From Bacillota bacterium (GTDB lineage: Bacteria > Bacillota > UBA4882 > UBA10575): 44,672 nucleotides of DNA. The stretch lies in contig JAAYMP010000163.1 of the NCBI GenBank assembly GCA_012521315.1, forward strand, positions 1 through 44,672, in the 5' to 3' direction. A program made the position numbers and the translations under genes. The notes below the pieces were generated by a model, which worked only from the letters and a program-made list of their open reading frames with translations, ran no database searches and was not told where the DNA came from. Positions 15,042-22,716 of the stretch are shown piece by piece (positions within the stretch are counted from its first letter, which is position 1; the number at the start of each line of letters is the position of its first letter).

Positions 15042-16897
15042 TGCCGGCTGCTCCTGGTAATCCAGATTAAAAGGGTGCTCAGATCGGCCGGACTGACTCC
15101 GCTAATCCGCCCGGCTTGGCCGAGGGTGGCCGGGCGAAATTTTTCCAGTTTCTCCCTGGCTTCGGCCGAAAGATTCGGGACCGCACAATAGTCAAAAGCG
15201 GGCGGGATCTTCTTCTCTTCCATCTTCGCCAGGCGGGCCGCCATTTTTTCTTCCCTCTCCAAATACCCTTCGTATTTGATAAAGTTTTCGACCACTTCGT
15301 CTTCCAAAGACTGCTTTTGGTTTGGCTCGATAAGGGCCCAGAGGTCGGTGATCCGGATCTGCGGCATCCGCAACAATTGTTTGAGACTGCTCTTCTGCTT
15401 CACTTCAACGCCGGTCAATTCTTGGAAGCGGAGCGCTTCTTCCGTCCCGGGAGAAAGGTGGGTTTCGTTTAAAAGCGCGATCTTCTCCTTAATCCGCGCC
15501 CGTTTCTTTTGAAAGCGGTCATATTCTTCGGGCGAGATCAGGTTAAAGCGGTAACCGTACTCGGTCAACCTAAGGTCGGCGTTTTCTTGACGGAGGGACA
15601 GGCGGAACTCCGCCCGCGAGGTCATAACCCGGTAGGGTTCGTTGTTTTCTTTGGTCACTAAATCGTCGATCAGCACCCCTATGTATGCCTCATTCCGCCC
15701 CAAAACAAAAGGCTCTTCCCCCTTTAAATACAAGCCCGCATTAATCCCGGCCATAATTCCCTGGGCCGCGGCTTCTTCGTAGCCAGAAGTGCCATTGATC
15801 TGTCCGGCGCTGAAGACCCCCGGCCACCCCCGAATTTGCATGCTGTTTTGGAGTTGTTCGGGGGCAATGACATCATATTCAATGGCGTAACCGGGACGCA
15901 CGATCTCCACCTCCTCCAACCCCGGAACCGTGCGGATAAACTGGTCTTGGATCTCCTCCGGTAAACTGCTGGAAAGCCCGGCGATATACATCTCGTCGGT
16001 GTTCAGGCCTTCCGGTTCGATAAAGACCTGGTGCCGGTCGCGTTGGGGGAAATTAACCACTTTGTTCTCAATGGCCGGACAGTACCGGGTCCCGATCCCT
16101 TTGATCGCTCCGCAGTACATGGGCGCCAGGTGAAGATTATTCCGGATGATCGCGTGGGTCTTTTCGTTGGTGTAGGTCAACCAGCAGGAAACAGGTTCGT
16201 GCGGGCGCCAAGGCAACCAGTAAGAAAAACCGTGGTCTAAGTAGTCACCGGGTTGTTCAACCATGGCGGCAAAATTGACGGACCGTTTACGTACCCGGGC
16301 GGGGGTCCCGGTTTTAAAGCGCTTGAAGATGAGGCCTTGTGCCTCTAAATGCTCGGCCAGGGCATTCGCCGGGTGTTGCCCCTGCGGGCCGGAGGGGAAG
16401 GATAAGGGTCCGATATGAACGCGCCCCCGCAAAAAGGTGCCGGTCGCAATGACAACCGCCGGGACCTCAAAGGTGATCCCGGTGCTAAGGGTTAACCGCC
16501 AGAGATCTTTGTAACGGTCAAGCGCGACGACTTCTCCCTGCCGGATGGTGATTAACGGTTGTTTTTCCAAAAATCCCTGCATAAACTGCTGGTAAAGCCG
16601 TTTGTCCGTCTGAGCCCGCAGTGCCCGGACGGCCGGTCCTTTTTGGGTGTTTAAAGCCCGGATCTGAATATGGGCCCGGTCGGTGTTTCGCCCGATCAAG
16701 CCGCCAAGAGCATCTACCTCGCGGACCAGATTGCTCTTTCCCGGGCCGCCGACCGAGGGATTGCAGGGCATAAAAGCAATGTTGTTAAAATTGATGGTCA
16801 AGAGAAGGGTGGCCAAACCCATTTTGGCGGTGGCATTGGCTGCCTCACACCCGGCATGGCCCGCCCCAATTACTGTCACATCAAATCTTCGTCTCAT
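15038..16897 (-). CDS. mnmG: tRNA uridine-5-carboxymethylaminomethyl modification enzyme MnmG
   Basis: 619 residues. MnmG binds FAD (VIGAGHAGCEAA at the N-terminus) and, with MnmE, installs the carboxymethylaminomethyl group at wobble U34 of certain tRNAs, taking the methylene carbon from methylene-THF and using glycine. Other motifs are FMPCNPSVGGPGKSNLVREVDALGG, the long insertion with GTRYCPAIENKVV, and the C-terminal helical domain that contacts MnmE. The ORF track starts nine codons early; ATG 16897 opens MRRRFDVTVIGAG and has GGGAG seven bases upstream. It lies 11 bp after mnmE. Glycine and methylene-THF also link it metabolically to the gcv genes, but that may be coincidence. Confidence 0.96.
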   Translation of the reverse strand: MRRRFDVTVIGAGHAGCEAANATAKMGLATLLLTINFNNIAFMPCNPSVGGPGKSNLVREVDALGGLIGRNTDRAHIQIRALNTQKGPAVRALRAQTDKRLYQQFMQGFLEKQPLITIRQGEVVALDRYKDLWRLTLSTGITFEVPAVVIATGTFLRGRVHIGPLSFPSGPQGQHPANALAEHLEAQGLIFKRFKTGTPARVRKRSVNFAAMVEQPGDYLDHGFSYWLPWRPHEPVSCWLTYTNEKTHAIIRNNLHLAPMYCGAIKGIGTRYCPAIENKVVNFPQRDRHQVFIEPEGLNTDEMYIAGLSSSLPEEIQDQFIRTVPGLEEVEIVRPGYAIEYDVIAPEQLQNSMQIRGWPGVFSAGQINGTSGYEEAAAQGIMAGINAGLYLKGEEPFVLGRNEAYIGVLIDDLVTKENNEPYRVMTSRAEFRLSLRQENADLRLTEYGYRFNLISPEEYDRFQKKRARIKEKIALLNETHLSPGTEEALRFQELTGVEVKQKSSLKQLLRMPQIRITDLWALIEPNQKQSLEDEVVENFIKYEGYLEREEKMAARLAKMEEKKIPPAFDYCAVPNLSAEAREKLEKFRPATLGQAGRISGVSPADLSTLLIWITRSSRQ

Positions 16898-16908
16898 TGT
16901 TCCGCTCC

Positions 16909-18294
16909 CTATTTCCCAATACAAAACTGGGCAAAGATTTCGTTGATAATCTCTTCCGAAAGCGAGCGGCCGGAGATCTGTCCCAAGGCGTCGAGAGCCG
17001 CCCGCAGGTTGACCGCGAGTAGATCTTCACTCCACTCTTCGGCAATGCCCTGGATAACCTGGGTTAAAACTTCAATCGCTTCCCTAAGCGCTTCTTTATG
17101 GCGAACCCTGGTCACTAAAGCCGGCTGTTCGGTAAGGCCTTCCGTCCCAATCAATTCCGTACGGACCACCGTTTTCAGCTCTTTAATCCCCGCTCCGGTC
17201 AGCGCCGAGATCAGGAGGTACTTGGCCCGGGAAAAGGCGGCCTGTAACGATTCGACCGAAACTTGGACCGGCAAATCCGTCTTGTTCAAGATGATCAGAG
17301 CCGGTTTCGTGCTCAGAAAGGCAATTAGTTCGTGGTCTTCCGGTGTTAACGGCGTCGCCGCGTCAAAGATGGCTAGGATCAAATCGGCTTCGTCCATTAA
17401 TTGCCGAGCCTTTTCGACCCCGGCTCTTTCCACCGGATCGTTGCTCCGGCGTACCCCTGCGGTGTCGATGAGCCGGACCGGAACCCCCTCCAAATCAATG
17501 ATCTCGGAAACAAAATCGCGGGTCGTCCCCGGAATTGGCGTGACGATTGCCCGGTCTTCCCCCAGGAGTTGGTTTAGCAAGCTGGACTTGCCCACATTGG
17601 GACGGCCGGCAATCACGACCGTGGCCGCATCCCGCAGGATAATTCCCCGGTCCGCGGAGGCCAATAACTGTTCCAGTTGCCGCCGGATCGCTTTAACTTC
17701 CTTCAGTGCCTGGTTTCTTTGGAGCTCCGGGATCTCGTCTTCAGGAAAGTCGAGGGCCGCTTCGATCGGGACCAGGAGTGCCAAGAGCTTTTCCTCCTGT
17801 TCTTTAATAACCTGCGCTAAGCGGCCGCGTAACTGAAGCAAAGCAACCTTTTGGGCTAAATCGGTGCGCGCCCGGATCAGATCGATTACCGCCTCCGCCT
17901 GAGTTAAATCAAGGCGTCCATTTAAAAAGGCGCGTTTCGTAAATTCTCCCGGTTCGGCCGGGCGGGCCCCGGCCTTAAAAACTGTTGTTAGTATTTTCTT
18001 AAGATTTTGATATCCGCCGTGCCCTTGGATCTCGAGCAGATCCTCCCCGGTGTAACTCCTTCGCTCCTTAAAATAAAAAAAGATTACCTCATCAACGGGT
18101 TCGCCGTTTTCGTCAACGACAAAACCTAAACGGACCATCCTTTCCGGCCAGGACTGGATGGGGTTTCCGGACGGGTGGCGTAAAACTTTCGTTCCGATGG
18201 ATAAGGCCTCGGCCCCGCTGATCCGGATAATCCCAATCCCGCCTTCCCCAGGTGGGGTGGAGATTGCCGCTATGGTTTGACTTTCCTTCATCAT
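16909..18294 (-). CDS. mnmE: tRNA modification GTPase MnmE
   Basis: 461 residues. The order is an N-terminal folate-binding domain (TIAAISTPPGEGGIGIIRISG), a helical domain, and an inserted G domain with GRPNVGKSSLLN, PGTTRD, DTAGVR and NKTD; the protein ends in the invariant CIGK whose cysteine is needed for modification. It is a potassium-activated GTPase that dimerises and works with MnmG on wobble uridines. The ORF track starts at 18333 without a ribosome binding site; ATG 18294 (MMKESQTIAAIS) has GGGATCGGA upstream and matches the usual N-terminus. It is separated from jag by a terminator but only 92 bp, so some read-through may supply it. Confidence 0.96.
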   Translation of the reverse strand: MMKESQTIAAISTPPGEGGIGIIRISGAEALSIGTKVLRHPSGNPIQSWPERMVRLGFVVDENGEPVDEVIFFYFKERRSYTGEDLLEIQGHGGYQNLKKILTTVFKAGARPAEPGEFTKRAFLNGRLDLTQAEAVIDLIRARTDLAQKVALLQLRGRLAQVIKEQEEKLLALLVPIEAALDFPEDEIPELQRNQALKEVKAIRRQLEQLLASADRGIILRDAATVVIAGRPNVGKSSLLNQLLGEDRAIVTPIPGTTRDFVSEIIDLEGVPVRLIDTAGVRRSNDPVERAGVEKARQLMDEADLILAIFDAATPLTPEDHELIAFLSTKPALIILNKTDLPVQVSVESLQAAFSRAKYLLISALTGAGIKELKTVVRTELIGTEGLTEQPALVTRVRHKEALREAIEVLTQVIQGIAEEWSEDLLAVNLRAALDALGQISGRSLSEEIINEIFAQFCIGK

Positions 18295-18343
18295 TTCCGA
18301 TCCCTTATCTTCGCGCGGAAGTGTCTTTCCCATCTTATTTCAG

Positions 18344-18373
18344 GAAAAATAAGACGTGCCCCGAAAGGCACGT
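18344..18373 (-). terminator. Rho-independent terminator after jag
   Basis: On the minus strand, ACGTGCC/GGCACGT (7-bp stem, 6-nt loop TTTCGG) is followed by CTTATTTTTCC. It lies 14 bp after the jag stop and in front of mnmE. Confidence 0.85.
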
Positions 18374-18386
18374 GTGCGTCCTCAGG

Positions 18387-19016
18387 CTAGCGTGTCGTCT
18401 TTGGGGAGATCACCACGCGCCGGTAGGGTTCCTCTCCTTCGCTGTGCGTAACCACTTCTTTATTATTTTGTAAGGTCAAATGGATGATCCGTCGTTCTTG
18501 TGGGGTCATCGGACTTAAAATCTCTTTCTTTCCTTTTCTTTTTACCCGTTCCGCCGCGCTTTGGGCCAGCCGTTTTAAATTCTCTTCCCGGCGTTTCCGG
18601 TAACCACCGACGTCAATAATGACCCGGTCTCCGTCTTCACTATCTTTGTGAACCGCCAGATTGACGATATACTGAAGGGCATTGAGAGTTTGGCCATGAC
18701 GACCGATCAGGCGTCCCAGATCATCCCCGTTGATATTGAGGATTACGTAACCCGGGCGCTTGAAGATTTCGACCTGGGCAAAGATCCCCATATTAACCAA
18801 TAGTTCCCGTAAAAAACGGACGGCCTTTTGGGCCAGTTCTTCTTTGATCGTGGCTCGAATTTTCACCCGGTTTACATTCAATAAACCTAAAAAACTCTTG
18901 CTCGAGGTTTCTTCCAAGACTTCCACTTTGACTTTGCTCTCATCGACATTCAGTTCTTTCAGGGCCAATTCCAAAGCTTCTTCTTTCGTTTTCGCGACAA
19001 TCTCCACCGATCTCAT
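18387..19016 (-). CDS. jag: RNA-binding protein KhpB (Jag/EloR, SpoIIIJ-associated)
   Basis: 209 residues with three domains: Jag-N (residues ~1-50, MRSVEIVAKTKEEALELAL), a type II KH domain with GRLIGRHGQTLNALQ, and a C-terminal R3H domain with MTPQERRIIHLTLQ and the ending SEGEEPYRRVVISPK. In streptococci KhpB/EloR controls cell elongation together with KhpA; in Bacillus it lies next to spoIIIJ (yidC), as here. ATG 19016 has AAGGAGG nine bases upstream and the gene follows yidC by 37 bp. It is the last gene before a strong terminator. Confidence 0.95.
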   Translation of the reverse strand: MRSVEIVAKTKEEALELALKELNVDESKVKVEVLEETSSKSFLGLLNVNRVKIRATIKEELAQKAVRFLRELLVNMGIFAQVEIFKRPGYVILNINGDDLGRLIGRHGQTLNALQYIVNLAVHKDSEDGDRVIIDVGGYRKRREENLKRLAQSAAERVKRKGKKEILSPMTPQERRIIHLTLQNNKEVVTHSEGEEPYRRVVISPKTTR

Positions 19017-19053
19017 TGCGCTTAACCTCCTTAGGAGCCCAGAGCTTAATCTC

Positions 19054-19701
19054 TTATTTTATTTCGGGTTGTTCCTGACGAATAAAGAACTTGGTAATAA
19101 CCCACTGTTGGATAATTCCAAATACCGTGCTGGCCACCCAGTAAAGACCGATCCCCGCTTCAAGATTGAAAGTCATAAAACCGATCACCGCCGGCATCAC
19201 GTACATCAAAGTGCTTTGGGAAGGATCGGTCGCCGACACGGTCGTCATCTTCTGTTGTAAATACGAGGTCAAGCCGGAGACCACCGCCAGCAGCCAGTAA
19301 CTGCTTTTCTTCGTCAACTCCATCGTTAAAAAATAGGCGTTGGTAAAATCGAGATTGTAGTTGCCCGGCGTCCGTAGAACATTGAATAAGGCGAGCAAAA
19401 CCGGTAGTTGCAAAAGCAGGGGCAGACACCCGCCAAAGGGGTTAACTTTGTTTTTCTGGTAAAGTTCCATTATTTTGCGTTGTTGTTCCTCCGGATCATT
19501 CTTATATTTCTCCTGGATCTTTTTCATCTCCGGCTGAATCTTTTTGAGTCCTTCCATGGAACGGATCTGGCTAAGGGAGAGCGGAAATAAAATCACTTTT
19601 ACGAAAAGGGTTAAAAAGATGATCGCCATTCCCCACCCTACGCCGAGGGTATCGTGGAAAAAAACCAATATATTAGCCATCAACGAGGATATTAAGCCCA
19701 T
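19054..19701 (-). CDS. yidC: Membrane protein insertase YidC (short Oxa1 type)
   Basis: 215 residues with the YidC/Oxa1 core only: five predicted transmembrane stretches, the cytoplasmic loop SMEGLKKIQPEMKKIQEKY and the following NPFGGCLPLLLQLPVLLALF segment typical of the family. The positively charged groove residue is likely the R in LSLSQIRSMEG. Unlike SpoIIIJ of Bacillus there is no lipoprotein signal with a lipobox cysteine. ATG 19701 is chosen (AAAGGTG just upstream); the ORF track begins three codons earlier at a GTG inside the ribosome binding site. It heads a yidC-jag unit with its own promoter. Confidence 0.95.
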   Translation of the reverse strand: MGLISSLMANILVFFHDTLGVGWGMAIIFLTLFVKVILFPLSLSQIRSMEGLKKIQPEMKKIQEKYKNDPEEQQRKIMELYQKNKVNPFGGCLPLLLQLPVLLALFNVLRTPGNYNLDFTNAYFLTMELTKKSSYWLLAVVSGLTSYLQQKMTTVSATDPSQSTLMYVMPAVIGFMTFNLEAGIGLYWVASTVFGIIQQWVITKFFIRQEQPEIK

Positions 19702-19832
19702 CGTCCACACCTTTCTCTTTTCTCAAATTTTTAGGAAAAAAATAGGTATAAAGAGATTATTAAAACCGCATTAGACCTTATTCTCTCTCCGCTAGCGAAT
19801 TCCTCTTCCATATTTTCTCACACCAACCGCAA

Positions 19833-19861
19833 ATTATAACCCGGAGCCGGGCTGGCGTAAA
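19833..19861 (-). promoter_or_regulatory. Probable promoter of yidC-jag
   Basis: On the minus strand, TTTACG (4 of 6 to TTGACA) and a perfect TATAAT are 17 bp apart, about 130 bp before yidC and just after the yidD terminator. This fits a separate transcript for yidC and jag. Confidence 0.5.
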
Positions 19862-19874
19862 GCCCATAGCTTTT

Positions 19875-19906
19875 TCCTAAAAATAAAAGGGCTAAAAGCC
19901 CCTTTT
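19875..19906 (-). terminator. Terminator overlapping the yidD stop codon
   Basis: Minus strand: AAAAGGGGC TTTTA GCCCTTTT followed by ATTTTT. The yidD TAG is split between the loop and the base of the second arm, so the last codons of yidD form the upstream arm. It ends the rpmH-rnpA-yidD transcript. Confidence 0.75.
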
Positions 19907-20158
19907 GTGCCGGAAGACGCCTTTCCACCCCGGCCATGCGTCCGGAACCTGATCCACCGCCCCCTGACTCCAAGGGTGACAGGATAAAAGACGAGCAATC
20001 CCAAGGATCGTGCCGCGGGCAACGCCAAAACGGTTAAGCGCTTCGATGGTATACTGAGAACAGCTGGGATAATACCGGCATCGATAAGCCGGCGGTTTAA
20101 GCGGCGATAAAAATCGCTGGTAAAATCGGATTAATAGAATCAATAGCTTTCGTATCAT
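19892..20158 (-). CDS. yidD: Membrane protein insertion efficiency factor YidD
   Basis: 88 residues. YidD is a small membrane-associated protein that helps YidC-dependent insertion. The signature is all here: FYQRFLSPLKP, CRYYPSCSQYTIEAL and LLSCHPWSQGAVDQVP, with the conserved cysteines. An amphipathic N-terminal helix (MIRKLLILLIRFYQRF) provides membrane contact. Its ATG overlaps the rnpA stop by four bases, the usual coupling. The C-terminal ~15 residues (GWKGVFRHKRGF) are typical of a family tail, and their codons form part of the terminator hairpin. The order rpmH-rnpA-yidD-yidC is as in most bacteria. Confidence 0.95.
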   Translation of the reverse strand: MIRKLLILLIRFYQRFLSPLKPPAYRCRYYPSCSQYTIEALNRFGVARGTILGIARLLSCHPWSQGAVDQVPDAWPGWKGVFRHKRGF

Positions 20159-20505
20159 TTCTCTTGGGTTAGTAATCCTGCTTTCCCCAAAAGATCTTCA
20201 AGCGCAGCGGCGAGGGCGGCGTAGTCCATCTGGCCCGCTTTTTCGCGGGCGATGATGATCACCGAACATCCCCTCGCCACCCGGTCTTGCATTGTGTAAA
20301 AGACATTCTTTAACTGTCTCTTGATCCGGTTGCGCCGGACCGCTGAACCTAGTTTTTTGCCAACACAAAAAGCTACTTTTAATAAACCTTGGTTTTTAGA
20401 GGCCGGACAGCTATAAAGCACCAAAATGGAGTTGGCATAGGAGCGCCCGTTTTTAAAGGTCTCTTGGAATTCCCAGTTTTTTTTTAGGGTTTGGAAAGGT
20501 TTCAT
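20155..20505 (-). CDS. rnpA: Ribonuclease P protein component
   Basis: 116 residues, the protein subunit that helps the RNase P RNA bind pre-tRNA leaders. Motifs are the N-terminal LKKNWEFQETFKNGRS and the arginine-rich RNR signature (GSAVRRNRIKRQLKN). The ATG is separated from the rpmH TAA by one base, and no strong ribosome binding site precedes it, so translation probably depends on ribosomes finishing rpmH. It overlaps yidD by four bases downstream. Length and position match other Firmicutes. Confidence 0.96.
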   Translation of the reverse strand: MKPFQTLKKNWEFQETFKNGRSYANSILVLYSCPASKNQGLLKVAFCVGKKLGSAVRRNRIKRQLKNVFYTMQDRVARGCSVIIIAREKAGQMDYAALAAALEDLLGKAGLLTQEK

Positions 20506-20506
20506 T

Positions 20507-20641
20507 TTAGGCCGATAAAACCTTTCTCCCTTTTGCCCGCCGCCTTTTAATCACCTGTTGCCCACCGCGGGTGGACATCCTGACCAAAAAACCGATCCTT
20601 CTTTTTCGCTTCAAATTGTTGGGCTGAAATGTTCTTTTCAC
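20507..20641 (-). CDS. rpmH: 50S ribosomal protein L34
   Basis: A 44-codon gene missed by the ORF track because of its length. The translation starts MKRTFQPNN, continues through [10 protein letters not shown] and ends [12 protein letters not shown], which is the full L34 sequence with no gap or frameshift. GTG 20641 is preceded by GAGGTG six bases upstream. It is the first gene of the rpmH-rnpA-yidD unit, reads away from dnaA, and is driven by a consensus promoter just upstream. L34 is a small, very basic protein of the large ribosomal subunit. Confidence 0.97.
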   Translation of the reverse strand: MKRTFQPNNLKRKRRIGFLVRMSTRGGQQVIKRRRAKGRKVLSA

Positions 20642-20678
20642 TTTGCTCACCTCGCTTTGGGCTTTTTTGTCCGAGTTT

Positions 20679-20707
20679 ATTATATTTAGGTCTTACCAGG
20701 TTGTCAA
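20679..20707 (-). promoter_or_regulatory. Consensus promoter of rpmH-rnpA-yidD
   Basis: On the minus strand, TTGACA, a 17-bp spacer and TATAAT: a perfect match to the sigma-A consensus, ending 37 bp before the rpmH GTG. A DnaA box (20724-20732) lies 16 bp upstream of the -35, so DnaA could affect it. Confidence 0.9.
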
Positions 20708-20811
20708 TATTTCTTCCGGAATGTTATCCACATTTCCTTCCCTGGAGCCGTTTTTGACCGCAAGTTTTCTCCAGAAAGGTTTTTTTCGCTTTTTTTGCAT
20801 CTTTGTTGGGT

Positions 20812-20840
20812 TTGTCAAAGCCGCAAGAATTTGGTATCAT
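20812..20840 (+). promoter_or_regulatory. Probable dnaA promoter
   Basis: TTGTCA (20812-20817), 17-bp spacer, TATCAT (20835-20840): five of six matches in each hexamer. It would give a leader of about 240 nt crossing several DnaA boxes, which fits DnaA autorepression. Confidence 0.55.
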
Positions 20841-21005
20841 TAACATCGCGTTTCACTTTATCCACAATCCCCCCTTTTTTTTTGGGGATAATGTTGATAA
20901 CTCTTTCAATCTCCCGTACCTTTTGGTAGTGCGTTCGTTCTGATCTTCTTTTTTTCGCCTTTTCACACCGCGGCCAAAACTTTGCCGTTTCTAGTGTTGC
21001 CGCCT

Positions 21006-21048
21006 TTATCCTCATTTTATTCACAGGTTATACACAGCTTGTGGATAT
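21006..21048 (+). repeat. Tandem DnaA boxes at 11-bp steps
   Basis: TTATCCTCA (21006), TTATTCACA (21017) and TTATACACA (21028) are in the same orientation with starts exactly 11 bp apart; an inverted near-match TGTGGATAT follows at 21040. The last two direct boxes fit the consensus TTATNCACA and the first differs by one base. The array ends about 25 bp before the dnaA ribosome binding site. Confidence 0.8.
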
Positions 21049-21086
21049 GTATCTGTTTAAAAACTGTTTGAAAGGTGGGTGTGCCG

Positions 21087-22424
21087 GTGAACATAGAAGA
21101 ATTGGAAGTAATTTGGAGCAAGGTCCAGGAAGAAATGGAACCCATGATGACGAAGCCAAGTTACGAGACCTGGTTAAAACCAACAAAACCCTGGAAGATC
21201 GAAGAGGGCAGCTTATACATAGAGGTCCCCAACGAGTTTGCCCGTGATTTATTGGAAAGCCGCTACGCACCGTCAATTACGGCCTCTCTCCGGAAGTACC
21301 TCCCCGAAAATTTGCAACTCAAATTTATGATCTTAAAAAACACCACCAACACAACCGAGTTCAATACGGCAATTCCCAACAATTTTTCGGGTGAAGATAA
21401 CCTCTTGAATCTTAACCCGAAGTATACGTTTGAGTCTTTCGTGGTTGGGGACGGTAATCGTTTTGCCCATGCGGCTTCGTTGGCCGTCGCGGAAGCCCCG
21501 GCCCGCGCTTATAACCCTTTATTTATCTACGGCGGGGTCGGCCTAGGGAAAACCCACCTTATGCAGGCAATTGGCCATTTTGTAGTGGAAAACAACCCTT
21601 ACTATAAGGTGGTTTACGTCTCGTCGGAGAAATTTACCAACGAGTTGATTAACGCCATCCAAAAAAACAAAACCGTTGGTTTCCGGGCCAAATACCGGAC
21701 CGTCGACTTATTACTGGTGGATGACATCCAGTTCCTCGCGGGAAAAGAAAGTACGCAGGAGGAATTCTTCCATACCTTTAATGCCCTCTACGAAGCCAGT
21801 AAACAGATTGTCATCTCCAGCGACCGCCCACCGAAGGAGATCCCCACTCTGGAAGATCGTCTCCGTTCCCGTTTCGAATGGGGATTAATCACCGATATTC
21901 AAGCGCCGGATTTAGAGACCAGAATCGCCATCTTACAAAAGAAAGCTGCGTCCGAGAGATGGAAACTCCCAAATGACGTGGTTGTTTATATTGCCAACCT
22001 GATCAATTCGAACATTCGTGAACTGGAAGGCGCGCTTATTCGGGTCATTGCCTATTCTTCTTTAACGAAACGGGAGATCAACATCGACCTGGCGGAAGAA
22101 GTACTCCGGGATATAATCTCCACGCAGCAAACAACCAGAATAACGATCTCCCTCATCCAACAGGCGGTGGCGGAGTATTTTAACCTGTCCGTTGATGATC
22201 TAATATCAAAACGGCGCACCCAGAACATTGCTTTACCGCGGCAGATCGCCATGTACCTCGCCCGTGAATTAACCGATTATTCCTTACCAAAGATTGGTGA
22301 AGAATTTGGCGGTCGTGATCACACCACCGTGATGCACGGTTGTGAACGGGTTAAAGAAGCAATGGGGATTGACCCCCTTGTCAATCAGGCGATCAAAGAT
22401 TTAACCCAACAACTAAAAAAATAA
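21087..22424 (+). CDS. dnaA: Chromosomal replication initiator DnaA
   Basis: 445 residues. DnaA binds DnaA boxes, forms an ATP-dependent filament and opens oriC, then helps load the helicase. Domain I (~1-80) ends near ENLQLKFM, a short linker follows, then the AAA+ domain with Walker [11 protein letters not shown], Walker [11 protein letters not shown] and sensor SSDRPPKEI, and finally domain IV with the signature [15 protein letters not shown]. Three in-frame GTGs lie near the start; GTG 21087 ([12 protein letters not shown]) is chosen because AAAGGTGG is eight bases upstream, while the track start 21075 overlaps that site. DnaA boxes lie on both sides of the gene. Confidence 0.98.
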   Translation: MNIEELEVIWSKVQEEMEPMMTKPSYETWLKPTKPWKIEEGSLYIEVPNEFARDLLESRYAPSITASLRKYLPENLQLKFMILKNTTNTTEFNTAIPNNFSGEDNLLNLNPKYTFESFVVGDGNRFAHAASLAVAEAPARAYNPLFIYGGVGLGKTHLMQAIGHFVVENNPYYKVVYVSSEKFTNELINAIQKNKTVGFRAKYRTVDLLLVDDIQFLAGKESTQEEFFHTFNALYEASKQIVISSDRPPKEIPTLEDRLRSRFEWGLITDIQAPDLETRIAILQKKAASERWKLPNDVVVYIANLINSNIRELEGALIRVIAYSSLTKREINIDLAEEVLRDIISTQQTTRITISLIQQAVAEYFNLSVDDLISKRRTQNIALPRQIAMYLARELTDYSLPKIGEEFGGRDHTTVMHGCERVKEAMGIDPLVNQAIKDLTQQLKK

Positions 22425-22716
22425 ATAATAAAAAAAGGACAACCTGTGGTTAACTTGTTGACGGGCTTGGGGAAAAACTGTTTATAAGCTTATCCACAAT
22501 CCACTTTTAACTGTTGATATGTTGGAAGTGTTGATAAGTAACCCCTTCTTCCACAGGTTGTTTTGGTGTTAAATCCCCTTTTGAGCAGAACGGAAAGGAA
22601 TTATCCACATGTTCTGGTATACTATTACTACGGCTATTTTTTCTTTTTACTTTCTTCTCTTTTTTATTATTACTAGTTCCCGTCGATAACCCAATCCCGT
22701 TAAGGAGGTTAAGGAG
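22425..22716. other. oriC: oriC, right part (dnaA-dnaN intergenic region)
   Basis: 292 bp with DnaA boxes TTATCCACA at 22490-22498 and 22601-22609, one-mismatch inverted boxes TGTGGTTAA (22445-22453) and TGTTGATAA (22529-22537), then an AT- and pyrimidine-rich tract at about 22633-22680 before dnaN. By analogy with the Bacillus incC region this is where strand opening should take place. Confidence 0.85.
22601..22632 (+). other. DnaA box plus DnaA-trio-like element
   Basis: A perfect TTATCCACA is followed after eight bases by TATACTATTACTAC, which contains consecutive CTA-TTA-CTA triplets (3'-GAT-AAT-GAT on the other strand). This matches the DnaA-trio element that guides DnaA onto a single strand in Bacillus subtilis, including its place next to a box and before an AT-rich stretch. 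Confidence 0.65.

Larger units (their letters stand above)
20642..21086. other. oriC: oriC, left part (rpmH-dnaA intergenic region)
   Basis: A 445-bp gap with no gene. It holds the divergent rpmH and dnaA promoters and many DnaA boxes: perfect TTATCCACA at 20724-20732 and 20858-20866, one-mismatch inverted boxes TGGGGATAA (20883-20891) and TGTTGATAA (20892-20900), and a dense group at 21006-21048 just before dnaA. Several long T tracts lie between the boxes. This corresponds to the upstream (incA/B-like) half of the bipartite Bacillus origin and probably also autoregulates dnaA. Confidence 0.85.

Noticed and set aside
16670-17836. 388-codon plus-strand ORF opposite mnmE/mnmG
   Set aside because: Ser/Arg-rich shadow frame; the opposite strand encodes complete MnmE and MnmG.
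20507-20641. Apparent frameshift in rpmH at a run of six A bases (20586-20591)
   Set aside because: A careful recount of the reverse complement gives one uninterrupted 44-codon frame, so the gene is intact.
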